Source of the DNA: Mucilaginibacter saanensis
GTDB taxonomy: Bacteria; Bacteroidota; Bacteroidia; Sphingobacteriales; Sphingobacteriaceae
NCBI RefSeq assembly: GCF_014200575.1
Contig: NZ_JACHBZ010000016.1
Span: forward strand, 1 to 64,000
DNA length: 64,000 bases
Reading direction: 5' to 3'
The notes under the pieces are model-generated. The model saw nothing but the letters and a program-made list of their open reading frames with translations. It did no database searches and was not told where the DNA came from. A program made the translations under genes and the position numbers. Below are positions 17,594-25,644 of this stretch, piece by piece. The stretch's first letter is position 1; each line of letters begins with the position of its first letter.

Positions 17594-18139
17594 TTAAACG
17601 GTAAGGGTTTCCTGACCTTTTTCCCAGTTACATGGGCAAAGCTCATCTGTTTGTAAACCATCAAGTACACGTAAAACCTCTTTAACATTACGGCCTACGC
17701 TTAAATCATTAACTGATACCCAACGGATAATACCGGTAGGATCAACGATAAAGGTTGCACGGTAAGCAATTTTTTCCGTAGGCTCTAATATGCCCAAGTC
17801 TTCTGCTAATGATTTTGAAGTATCAGCAAGCATCGGGAATTTCAAATCGCGCAAATCGTCATGATCGCGTCTCCAGGCAGCATGAACAAATTCAGAATCG
17901 GTAGAAGCACCGATCAAACGGGTTTCGCGGTCACGGAACTCGCCAAAGTTTTTGTTGAATTCAGCAATTTCAGTTGGGCAAACAAAAGTAAAATCTTTTG
18001 GCCACCAGAACATTACTGTCCAAACGTTATCATCGTTTACAAGGTAATCAGAAGTTAGTGTTTCAAACTCTTTTCCTTTTTCAAGACTTGTTACAGCAGT
18101 TTTAGAAAATTGAGGGAATTTTTGTCCTATCGTTAACAT
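17594..18139 (-). CDS. ahpC: AhpC-type 2-Cys peroxiredoxin
   Basis: 181 residues with a thioredoxin fold. The peroxidatic site is WWPKDFTFVCPTEIAEF, with Cys54 and the Pro/Thr pair. The C-terminus has a candidate resolving site, ELCPCNW (Cys168, Cys170). The enzyme reduces H2O2, alkyl peroxides and possibly peroxynitrite. The form with Trp before the active-site strand and CPCNW at the end is a common Bacteroidota/actinobacterial type that works with AhpD rather than AhpF. It is followed by a terminator and then ahpD. The preferred start ATG at 18139 lies 22 nt after a predicted start of transcription. Confidence 0.9.
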   Translation of the reverse strand: MLTIGQKFPQFSKTAVTSLEKGKEFETLTSDYLVNDDNVWTVMFWWPKDFTFVCPTEIAEFNKNFGEFRDRETRLIGASTDSEFVHAAWRRDHDDLRDLKFPMLADTSKSLAEDLGILEPTEKIAYRATFIVDPTGIIRWVSVNDLSVGRNVKEVLRVLDGLQTDELCPCNWEKGQETLTV

Positions 18140-18164
18140 AAGTGTTCTTTTTTTATTATTTATG

Positions 18165-18172
18165 CAAATATA
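18165..18172 (-). promoter_or_regulatory. Predicted -7 box of ahpC
   Basis: The minus strand reads TATATTTG, matching TAnnTTTG, 25 nt before the ATG. No good TTTG -33 element was found at the usual spacing. No OxyR-like site was recognised. Confidence 0.4.
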
Positions 18173-18297
18173 ACGTTTTTCGGGCAGCCGCTTTATTCTA
18201 AAAATCTATATCATATAGATTTTTTTTATAGATACTATAAACTTATATCATTTTTAGTTATTTGATAAATATCAACTGGCAAAATTCAAATTCCATA

Positions 18298-18327
18298 AAA
18301 AAAGCGGCGTATAAGCGCCGCTTTTTA
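18298..18327 (-). terminator. Terminator of the GapN-like gene
   Basis: AAAAGCGGCG (18300-18309) pairs with CGCCGCTTTT (18316-18325). The A run before it gives a U tract in the minus-strand transcript. Confidence 0.8.
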
Positions 18328-18343
18328 CGGATTTAAAAAACCT

Positions 18344-19966
18344 TTAAAGTATAAATTTGGTACTCAGGAAATTGGAATCATTATCATTCACTATTTCATT
18401 GATGATCTGTTTATTGGTTTCGTTCATTTTGGTAGCCACCAATGAGCGGATAGAGAATGCCCGCAGCGCATCATGTACCGAAAGCGTACCCTCAGCACTA
18501 TCTTTACGCCCGGTAAACGGAAATACATCGGGCCCGCGCTGGCACTGGCTGTTGATATTTACACGGCTTACCAGGTTAACAAAAGGATCAATCAATGATG
18601 AGATCTCCTTAGCATCATTACTGAATATACTTACCTGCATACCATGCGGCGAATCTATCTGATAATCAATCGGCTCCTCTATTGACTCAAACGGAATTAC
18701 CGGAATTACCGGACCAAACTGCTCTTCGCGATAAAGCCTCATTTTTTCATTTACCGGGTAAACAATAGCCGGATAAAAGAATGAAGCAACGGTTTCGCCG
18801 CCATTTTCATTAATAACTTTTGCACCGTTGGCAATAGCATCATTAACTATCTCAGTTAAATACTCGGTTTTGTTTTGCTCAGGCAGTGGGGTAAGTTTTA
18901 CATCCTTGTCCCACGGTAAGCCAAATTTTAGTTTGGACACCGCAGCGCTTAAAAGCTTTAAAAACTCATCAGCAACATCCTTATGCACATAAATCACCTT
19001 AATAGCGGTACAGCGCTGCCCGTTGAATGAGAGCGCGCCCAAAACACACTCATTTACAGCCAGCTGCAGATCAGCATTTTTGGTAACTATAGCAGCATTT
19101 TTGGCGTCAAGGCTCAGTACTGCCCTTAGCCTGTTTATTTTGGGATGGCGCTTTTTCAAATCATTGGCCACCTTGCTTGAGCCAATAAAGGCCAGCACAT
19201 TAATTTTGCCCGTTTGCATTAAGCCCGGGGTAACTACAGCGCCCCTGCCATAAACCGTATTAACCACCCCTTTAGGAAACGACTCCTGAAAGGCCCTTAA
19301 CAGCGGATAATGCAAAAGCGTACCATGCTTAGGTGGTTTAAATAAAATGGTATTGCCCATAATAAGGGCAGGTATCAGGGTAGTAAAGGTTTCGTTAAGC
19401 GGGTAGTTGAAGGGCCCCATGCACAACACCACGCCTAATGGCGAGCGGCGGATCTGCGCTATCAGCCCTTCGGCCATTTCAAACCTTGACGACTGGCGGT
19501 CAATATCCTTAAGGGCATCAATGGTAAAATTGATATACTCAATGGTACGGTCAAACTCCTTTGCCGAGTCGGCGTATGACTTGCCAATTTCCCACATTAA
19601 TAGTTTGATAACCAGGGTGCGCTGTTCGCTCATTTTATAAATAAAGCGCTCCATGCATTTTATCCTGCCATCAATGCTCATGGTGGGCCATTCGCCACGG
19701 CCGTTGTTGTAGGCAGCTATAGCAGCATCAAGGGCATCATTAGCCTCCTTTTCGGTACAAACAGGGTAAGTACCTATTAATTTACGTTGATATCCATCGG
19801 CAGACGGAAAACAAACAGGAGAATACACCTCGCTCACAGGCCCATCCCAGGGCTTCATCTCTCCATCACACAGGTATTCACGCTGATGCACTTCTGCTAT
19901 TTGAAATTCGGCCGGTATCTGGCTTTCCTTTACAAATATGGAACTGATCTGGTCTTGAAAACTCAT
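18344..19966 (-). CDS. Aldehyde dehydrogenase, NADP-dependent GAPDH (GapN)-like
   Basis: 540 residues, aldehyde dehydrogenase superfamily, closest in appearance to non-phosphorylating NADP-dependent glyceraldehyde-3-phosphate dehydrogenase. The oxyanion-site Asn is in MGPFNYPLNE (Asn187), the nucleophile in FNGQRCTAIK (Cys319), and the late motif is EEQFGPVIPVIPF. The usual general-base motif LELGGK is replaced by LSLDAKN (about residues 284-290), so the catalytic Glu is Ser. If active as GapN it would oxidise glyceraldehyde-3-phosphate and make NADPH, in line with the pentose phosphate genes further on. It is monocistronic with its own terminator. The substrate is an inference. Confidence 0.8.
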   Translation of the reverse strand: MSFQDQISSIFVKESQIPAEFQIAEVHQREYLCDGEMKPWDGPVSEVYSPVCFPSADGYQRKLIGTYPVCTEKEANDALDAAIAAYNNGRGEWPTMSIDGRIKCMERFIYKMSEQRTLVIKLLMWEIGKSYADSAKEFDRTIEYINFTIDALKDIDRQSSRFEMAEGLIAQIRRSPLGVVLCMGPFNYPLNETFTTLIPALIMGNTILFKPPKHGTLLHYPLLRAFQESFPKGVVNTVYGRGAVVTPGLMQTGKINVLAFIGSSKVANDLKKRHPKINRLRAVLSLDAKNAAIVTKNADLQLAVNECVLGALSFNGQRCTAIKVIYVHKDVADEFLKLLSAAVSKLKFGLPWDKDVKLTPLPEQNKTEYLTEIVNDAIANGAKVINENGGETVASFFYPAIVYPVNEKMRLYREEQFGPVIPVIPFESIEEPIDYQIDSPHGMQVSIFSNDAKEISSLIDPFVNLVSRVNINSQCQRGPDVFPFTGRKDSAEGTLSVHDALRAFSIRSLVATKMNETNKQIINEIVNDNDSNFLSTKFIL

Positions 19967-20099
19967 ATATTAATTGATGTTTGATTTTTATAAAGGTAAA
20001 AAAAGCCCGTTGCTATAAGCAAGGTTTTTATACCCCATACCCCATTATTATTAATTTTTCAATTTAATAGAGTTTGCAATATGATCCTGTTATTTTTTG

Positions 20100-21026
20100 T
20101 TAAAAGCGATGGACATAAAAGGTTAATCCATCAGTAAACCCAGAAAAATCAGCCTTTAATTGCCGCGAAACAACCTGCAGCGAATCGCCGCTTCTTTTTA
20201 CCTCCAGGTAATGAAACATTGGCTTATAGCTGCTATCCGTATCATGAATTACGCGTTTACCTGTACGCAGAGGTTGGTGCGGGCCGCCACCGCCGCCTAT
20301 TACCAGGAAATTTTTCCCCTGGATATTAAAGTGTTCAAAATTATGCGAATGGCCCGACAGGAAAAGAACTCCTTTTTTTGAATTAACAAAGGCGGGCACA
20401 AACTGCTGCTGTACTTTTAGTGAGGGTGCAACCACCTTGCTATTGGTAAAAGGCGAATGATGGCAGCCAACAATCACAAATTTGATAGCGGCATCATGGT
20501 CCAATTCAGTAATAGTATGCTGATACCAGTCATCCTGTTTCTCTATTTCCGCATCCGTCATTTTACTAAAATTAGAATTTAGTAAAACCACGGCTACAGA
20601 ATCTACCTTTTCAACATAGCCGGTTGAATGATGTATCGGAAACCTCTCCTGAAATTTTGCAGCTCCCCTGCTTGCGTTCAGCATTAGTTCATGGTTACCC
20701 AGCACCGCGTAAACCGGTATATTATGCTGGCGACACGCGCCAAGGTAAACATCCATCCTTTTCCACTTACTATCCTGGCAGCCTAATGATACTACATCGC
20801 CAAGTATAAACAAGCTGGAGGGCTGACCGGCAACAATATCCTGAAAAATGAGTTTAGTTGCTTGTTGATTATGATTTGTTTTGCGGATCACCTTTTCAAT
20901 CAGCAGGGGCTCCTGCGTATCACTGGCGAAGGCTATGGTATGATTCTGTTCCTGCGCAAATATTGGAGCGGGAGCGCCTGCAGCGCCCATCCACAAAATA
21001 AATAAACAAAAGTTGCGCCATACCAT
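20100..21026 (-). CDS. Secreted calcineurin-like metallophosphoesterase
   Basis: 308 residues with a signal peptide (LFILWMGAAGAPAPIFAQ). The metallophosphoesterase motifs appear in order: FASDTQEP (weak first motif, with one Asp but no DxH), LFILGDVVSLGC (GD), VLGNHELML (GNH), VGCHHSPF (GHH-like) and LSGHSHNFEHF (GHxH). The first metal-ligand motif is unusual: Asp is present but the following His is replaced by Gln/Glu. A role in periplasmic phosphoester hydrolysis is inferred. It lies 90 bp behind the Atu4866-like gene; a 13-bp stem (21032-21044 with 21068-21080) lies between. Confidence 0.8.
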   Translation of the reverse strand: MVWRNFCLFILWMGAAGAPAPIFAQEQNHTIAFASDTQEPLLIEKVIRKTNHNQQATKLIFQDIVAGQPSSLFILGDVVSLGCQDSKWKRMDVYLGACRQHNIPVYAVLGNHELMLNASRGAAKFQERFPIHHSTGYVEKVDSVAVVLLNSNFSKMTDAEIEKQDDWYQHTITELDHDAAIKFVIVGCHHSPFTNSKVVAPSLKVQQQFVPAFVNSKKGVLFLSGHSHNFEHFNIQGKNFLVIGGGGGPHQPLRTGKRVIHDTDSSYKPMFHYLEVKRSGDSLQVVSRQLKADFSGFTDGLTFYVHRF

Positions 21027-21116
21027 TAGCCAATGTCTTTAATGCTGTAATTGGAGTGAAGTTACAACATTAAAGACATTTTTATTTATCCGGGAATATC
21101 TCCGGTTTATTGATTA

Positions 21117-21359
21117 TTAAGCAGATTCTTTATACAATGCCATCCCGGCATGATAAAAAACACCATCCTTAAAATCACCATCGGCTATAAAGCCGGTATC
21201 ATCTAAATATTCTACATGCTTACCCCTGATGGTATAAAACCCGGTGTATGCACTTTTTTCATTACCACGTGCCTCATCATAACGGCCGTTTGGTAAAAAT
21301 TCATGGCGTATGTAACCATCCTTTGTCACCCAAACGCCTATATGCTGATCTTTTTCCAT
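21117..21359 (-). CDS. Small Atu4866-like protein
   Basis: An 80-residue soluble protein. The sequence (HIGVWVTKDGYIRHEFLPNGRYDEARG, AYTGFYTIRGKHVEYLDDTGFIADGDF, then VFYHAGMALYKE) fits the Agrobacterium Atu4866 family, a small beta-barrel of unknown function. Genes of this family are often found next to short-chain dehydrogenases. Here it starts 3 nt after the stop of the upstream SDR, so they are cotranscribed. Its role with the SDR is unknown. Confidence 0.75.
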   Translation of the reverse strand: MEKDQHIGVWVTKDGYIRHEFLPNGRYDEARGNEKSAYTGFYTIRGKHVEYLDDTGFIADGDFKDGVFYHAGMALYKESA

Positions 21360-21362
21360 ATT

Positions 21363-22205
21363 TTATTCAAATGCTGTTGATGTTGTTAATGTTTTCCAGC
21401 TCTCCAGATCTTTCTGAACTGCTGCTATTTTACTGTTTGCCGCATTGTAGGCATCCTCGCCCAAAAACAAATTAAGCGGCGGATTTGGGTCTGATACTAC
21501 TTGTATCATAGCAGCGGCAGCCTTTTCAGGATCACCGGCCTGTTGTTGATCCATATCGTTCTGGTGCAGGTTTACCATATCACGTACATTCTGATAGGCA
21601 TCCATCTGGTTTTTAGGAACTGCAAGCGACCCCTCAGAAAGAAAATTAGTGCGGAAATAACCAGGCATTACTATAGTTACTTTTATGCCAAAGGGTTTCA
21701 CCTCGGAGTACAATGCTTCTGAAAAGCCATTTACAGCAAATTTAGTAGCACAATAAATGCCTCCGCCCGGTGCACTACCGGTAAAGCCACCAACCGATGA
21801 TATGTTTAAAATATTGCCCGATTGCTGTTCGCGCAGGTAAGGTAATACCTTACGGATCACGTTTAAAGAACCAAATACATTGATATCAAAATTCTCACGC
21901 GCCTCCTCGTCGGTTAACTCCTCTAAGCCACCCAGCAAGCCATAGCCTGCATTGTTTACCACTACATCAATTTTACCAAAGGTGCTAATGACTTTTTCAA
22001 TAGCTTCATGTACGCTTTCTTCGTTTTTGATATTCACGGCCAGCGGTAAAAACTGGTCGCTGTGATGATCAACCGCCTTACTCAGATCGCTCAAATTTCT
22101 TGAGGTAGCAGCTACACGGTATCCATCGCTTAATAATTTTTTTACCAAGGAGAGCCCTAATCCTTTGGAGGCTCCGGTTACAAACCAAACTTTTTTGCTT
22201 TCCAT
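21363..22205 (-). CDS. Short-chain dehydrogenase/reductase (SDR), copy 1
   Basis: 280 residues, classical SDR with a longer C-terminus. Cofactor motif TGASKGLG (10-17), NNAGYG (about 84-89), catalytic Ser137, Tyr151 and Lys155 (ISSVGG; YCATK). The Arg in ATSRN after strand 2 points to NADPH. It is a clear paralogue of the neighbouring SDR at 22285-23142 and shares the same tail form (GDPEKAAAAMIQV...PPLNLFLGEDAYN). The two probably arose by tandem duplication. The substrate is unknown; they may answer the AraC-type regulator encoded upstream. Confidence 0.92.
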   Translation of the reverse strand: MESKKVWFVTGASKGLGLSLVKKLLSDGYRVAATSRNLSDLSKAVDHHSDQFLPLAVNIKNEESVHEAIEKVISTFGKIDVVVNNAGYGLLGGLEELTDEEARENFDINVFGSLNVIRKVLPYLREQQSGNILNISSVGGFTGSAPGGGIYCATKFAVNGFSEALYSEVKPFGIKVTIVMPGYFRTNFLSEGSLAVPKNQMDAYQNVRDMVNLHQNDMDQQQAGDPEKAAAAMIQVVSDPNPPLNLFLGEDAYNAANSKIAAVQKDLESWKTLTTSTAFE

Positions 22206-22284
22206 TTTATTTTCTTTTTCAGGTAGATGTTTTTATTTATTAGTCAGTAATAACGACTCGATCCTTTAAGTAAGGCGTTTGGCC

Positions 22285-23142
22285 TTAACTGTTACTCAGA
22301 TCATACTCAAAATCGGTAGAACAGGTAAGGTCCTGCCATTCACGAATCTCGTTATGCAGGGTATCCAGCTTGTTTAAAGCCCTGTTGTAAGCATCCCCAC
22401 CCAACAATAAATACAAGGGCGGATTATCCTCACCGGCAATTTTTATAATTGATGCCGCCGCCTTTTCAGGGTCGCCAGCCTGCTCACCGTCCATTTTCAG
22501 ATATTTTGCATGTGATGCCCTTACATCCTCATAATCCTCAATCGGGGTAGAGGTCAGGGTTAATGAATCAGGCGTAAGAAAATTAGTGCGGAACGCGCCT
22601 GGCGCTACCACGGTAACTTTAACACCTAATGATTTTACATCGGCAGCAAGCACTTCTGACAGGCCAATTACCGCGTATTTGGCGGCGCCATAAATTGCCC
22701 AGCCTGTGCCCGGTGCAATACCTGCTATTGATGATATATTGATAATATGACCTGAGCGCTGCTTGCGCAGGTAAGGCATTACAAACCTGATTACGTTAAG
22801 CGTGGCAAATACGTTTACATCAAAAGCCAGGCGGGTTTCTTTATCGGTAAGCTCTTCAATGGCGCCACCGATACCGTAGCCAGCATTGTTGATAACTACA
22901 TCAATACGGCCAAAGGCTTCATGGGTATGCTGCAGGGCCAGTGATACACTGCTTTCATTAACAAGATCAACCTGCAGCGGTAAGAAATTATTGCTTTGGA
23001 TATTAACAGCATCTATTAACTCCTGTTGGTTTCTGGAAGTAGCGGCAACAAGCTGACCAGCATCCAGTAATTGTTTAACTAAACTGAGGCCAAACCCTTT
23101 GGAGGCACCAGTTATAAACCATACTTTTTTGTTGTTGTCCAT
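22285..23142 (-). CDS. Short-chain dehydrogenase/reductase (SDR), copy 2
   Basis: 285 residues, same architecture as its neighbour: TGASKGFG (11-18), NNAGYG, catalytic Tyr151 and Lys155 (YGAAK), and the shared tail GDPEKAAASIIKIAG...PPLYLLLGGDAYN. It lies 79 nt upstream of copy 1 on the same strand. The minus strand reads TAATTTTG (23172 to 23165), a match to the -7 box, about 23 nt before its ATG, so the SDR/SDR/Atu4866 unit may start here. Confidence 0.92.
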   Translation of the reverse strand: MDNNKKVWFITGASKGFGLSLVKQLLDAGQLVAATSRNQQELIDAVNIQSNNFLPLQVDLVNESSVSLALQHTHEAFGRIDVVINNAGYGIGGAIEELTDKETRLAFDVNVFATLNVIRFVMPYLRKQRSGHIINISSIAGIAPGTGWAIYGAAKYAVIGLSEVLAADVKSLGVKVTVVAPGAFRTNFLTPDSLTLTSTPIEDYEDVRASHAKYLKMDGEQAGDPEKAAASIIKIAGEDNPPLYLLLGGDAYNRALNKLDTLHNEIREWQDLTCSTDFEYDLSNS

Positions 23143-23329
23143 AATTTGTTCTGTTTTGATAGAACAAAATTAAGGCGGCGGGGGGAGCTTTGCATTACGC
23201 TAATCAAACCAATAATTACAAAATTCAAACATTCATGAATTTTTACCCTCTTTTTGTTGTATAAGGCACAGCCGGGTTATAACAAATATAACGAATTGCG
23301 CGCCTTAAAACAAGTGAGGCTCGCAAAAC

Positions 23330-24229
23330 TTAAACATTCCTGAAAGAGGACGGCGTTAGCTGCGTTTGCTTTTTGAAAAAATTATTAAAGTGGGTAGCCT
23401 CCTCAAAACCAAGACAATACCCTATCTCAGATATATTCCAGTCGGTATGGCGGAGCAGCGACTTGGCTTCGCTCAGCAGGCGTTCGGCTATATGGTCGGT
23501 AGTGGTTTTGCCGGTAGTTTCGCGGATGGCCCTGTTAAGGTGATTAACGTGAACCGACAGCCGCTGAGCAAAATCATTGGCCGAGCGCAGGGCAAAACGC
23601 TGTGCAGGTGTTTCAATCGGAAACTGGCGCTCCAGCAGCTCGGTAAATACAGATGTTATCCTTGATTTAGCGTCGGCATGTTTATAAACATTTTCTGACG
23701 GCTGCGTTTTTAGTGCGTAATACGCCAACTCGGTAACATAATTCCTGATCAGCTCATATTTAAAATCATATTCGGAGCTGATTTCTTCTATCATTTTACG
23801 GAATAAACCGGCCACATACTCGCCCTGGGCATCATCTAAGGCATAAACGGGCTTGGCACCAATGGCAAACATCGGCAACTCGCCTAAGCCGCCTCTGAAG
23901 CGCTCAGCAAAAAACGACTCGGTGAATATGCAAAAGAAACCCGACCGGTCATCAGACATGTGCTCAAAGGTGTAAGGCACATGCGGACTAAAAAACATCA
24001 GCGTGGTGCCAGACAGTTCTATACTTTTATCGGCGTAGTGAATAATATTATCACCGCGCATTAAACTAATTTTATAAAAGCTTCTGCGGCTGTAGGTTAC
24101 AGGCTTTGCGTTAGGGCCAATACAGTCCTCTATCCTGAAAACGTTAAAATGACCTATGTTCTGCTGCAGGTTATCGGGCAGCCAGTCAAATTTATCCTTG
24201 TAAAATTCCTCGAGTGTTTCTGATGCCAT
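23330..24229 (-). CDS. AraC-family transcriptional regulator
   Basis: From the ATG at 24229 (MASETLEEFYKDKF) it encodes 299 residues; a longer frame would use a TTG at 24250. The N-terminal half is a cupin-like sensing domain (SRRSFYKISLMRGDNIIHYADKS, FFSPHVPYTFEH). The C-terminal ~100 residues hold two helix-turn-helix units (NDFAQRLSVHVNHLNRAIRETTGKTTTDHI and WNISEIGYCLGFEEATHFNNFFKKQ). It stands directly upstream of the two SDR genes on the same strand, with 187 nt between. It probably controls them, as in many Bacteroidota SDR clusters; this is inferred from position. Confidence 0.88.
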   Translation of the reverse strand: MASETLEEFYKDKFDWLPDNLQQNIGHFNVFRIEDCIGPNAKPVTYSRRSFYKISLMRGDNIIHYADKSIELSGTTLMFFSPHVPYTFEHMSDDRSGFFCIFTESFFAERFRGGLGELPMFAIGAKPVYALDDAQGEYVAGLFRKMIEEISSEYDFKYELIRNYVTELAYYALKTQPSENVYKHADAKSRITSVFTELLERQFPIETPAQRFALRSANDFAQRLSVHVNHLNRAIRETTGKTTTDHIAERLLSEAKSLLRHTDWNISEIGYCLGFEEATHFNNFFKKQTQLTPSSFRNV

Positions 24230-24232
24230 ACC

Positions 24233-24263
24233 CAAAGTTACAAAATTCAAACCTCACCACAAA
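24233..24263 (-). promoter_or_regulatory. Bacteroidota-type promoter of the AraC gene, possibly leaderless
   Basis: On the minus strand, TTTG (24263-24260), a 19-nt spacer and TAACTTTG (24240-24233) fit TTTG-N19-TAnnTTTG exactly. The box ends 3 nt before the ATG at 24229, so the first transcribed base could be the A of the start codon. Confidence 0.55.
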
Positions 24264-24909
24264 CCTGACCGTTAAAATAGCGTCATTTTTGGTTAATTTT
24301 CTAATTAAAACTTGATAATTTTATTGTATTTCAGCTGATTTTTGATCGAAAAAGCATGTTTTTTGAAGAAAATTACTCGTTTTTTTTGCCTGACCAAAAC
24401 GGTCAGTTCATCTATGTACAAACCAAATGGTATGTTTTGATAATTGCCTGGTACTGGCTGACAGATTACATATCATGTCGTCATCCTGAGGCACGAAGGA
24501 TCTGATAGTAAGTTGTGCAAGCCGGAGAATAGATCTTTCGCTATCGCTCAGGATGACAAGTTTAATTTTATGGAAGAAGTGCAGGAAGGCCGGACTTGTG
24601 GGGTGCAGCATGACAAATTTAATTTTATGGCAGAAGTGCGGGGAGGCTGGACTTGTGGGGTGCCGAAACAAGTTCACTGTTGTCCGGTAAAAAGATTTTT
24701 TGATAAAAGTTAAGGGGTAGCCGAAAGACTACCCCTTTGTGTTGATATTTGAGTTACCACACTTAAATACGCAACATGAGCAAAAGTAATTTTTTTACCG
24801 GACAACAGTGAAACAAGTTCGGCATGACAGGTTTTATGATGATATAGGTATATAACAAAAAGCGGCTTCATCATATGATGAAGCCGCTTTTTAAATATTG
24901 CGTGTACAG
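24251..24909. repeat. Repeat-rich gap with a 140-bp TIR module
   Basis: No gene is seen. 24478-24558 is an imperfect inverted repeat built on 'gtcatcctgaggcacgaagg' and 'ccttt...ctcaggatgaca'. 24673-24812 is a module bounded by perfect 21-bp inverted repeats (core TACCGGACAACAGTGAA) that encloses a 9-bp hairpin. Its first 92 bases reappear inverted at 1-92. Its outer flanks (tgccgaaacaagt / acaagttcggcatgaca) continue the inversion imperfectly. Confidence 0.8.
24857..24892 (-). terminator. Terminator of pgl (36-nt perfect palindrome)
   Basis: 24857-24874 and 24875-24892 are exact reverse complements (AAAAAGCGGCTTCATCAT as the left arm). It gives a strong stem with a U tract at the end of the zwf-pgl transcript. 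Confidence 0.88.
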
Positions 24910-25641
24910 TTATTCCTGTTCTTCCAGACCAGCGGCAGCGGCTTCATCTAAAAACCAGGCGGTTTCGCCGGTTATTGAGTCAATCAGCTGGGCCGGATAT
25001 TCTTCAATATCTTCTGCATCTTCCAGTATGTGGTGTACGGCAATTGCTTTGCCTTCGCCATAAACTAAAAATGCAATGTATTTGGCCTCATTAATCAGCG
25101 GTGCGTTTAGTGTAATGCGCCATACCTGCTGATCTTCCAGCCAAACCTCTTTTACATCGGGCTTGGTATCATGCAGTACCGGGGTATGGGGGAACAATGA
25201 TGCGGTGTGCGAATTGTCGCCCAGACCAAGCAATACCAGGTCAAAACTTGGCTCGTCCTCATCAAAAAATGCGGTGATCATTTGCCAGTATTTGGCTGCT
25301 GCTTCTGCCGGCTCAAAGGTGGTATCAACCGGAAAAACATTAGCCGGACTAATCATCAATGGGTCAAACAGGGCTTTTTTAGCCATCAGGTAATTACTGT
25401 CTTTATGATCCTGAGGTACGTTACGCTCATCACCAAAAAAGAAGTATACTTTTTCCCAGTTAACCTGGTCGGCGTATGATGTTGATGCCAACAATTCATA
25501 CAGCTTTTTTGGCGAACTGCCACCAGACAAAGCCACGGTGAACCTGCCGCCTGCGGCTATCGATTCATTGGCTGTTTTAACAAAATACTCTGCCAATGAG
25601 GTAAGCACCTCATCAGCAGAGTTAAATATATTCAATTTCAT
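24910..25641 (-). CDS. pgl: 6-phosphogluconolactonase
   Basis: 243 residues, 6-phosphogluconolactonase of the NagB-like fold. Motifs: VALSGGSSPKKLYELLA (phosphate binding), FFGDERNVPQDHKDSNYLMAKKAL and GLGDNSHTASLFPHTP. The usual GxDGHTASLFP is here GDNSHTASLFP, with Asp-Gly changed to Asn-Ser. It hydrolyses 6-phosphogluconolactone to 6-phosphogluconate, the second step of the oxidative pentose phosphate pathway. It starts 3 nt after zwf stops, so the two are coupled. The very acidic tail (DEAAAAGLEEQE) is unremarkable. Confidence 0.92.
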   Translation of the reverse strand: MKLNIFNSADEVLTSLAEYFVKTANESIAAGGRFTVALSGGSSPKKLYELLASTSYADQVNWEKVYFFFGDERNVPQDHKDSNYLMAKKALFDPLMISPANVFPVDTTFEPAEAAAKYWQMITAFFDEDEPSFDLVLLGLGDNSHTASLFPHTPVLHDTKPDVKEVWLEDQQVWRITLNAPLINEAKYIAFLVYGEGKAIAVHHILEDAEDIEEYPAQLIDSITGETAWFLDEAAAAGLEEQE

Positions 25642-25644
25642 AAA

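Noticed and set aside
1..24764. 92-bp inverted repeat at both ends of 1-24764 as a sign of an invertible 24-kb segment
   Set aside because: The same module occurs as a self-contained TIR-bounded repeat, so it is better explained as interspersed copies; the genes between are ordinary. Inversion is possible but unsupported.
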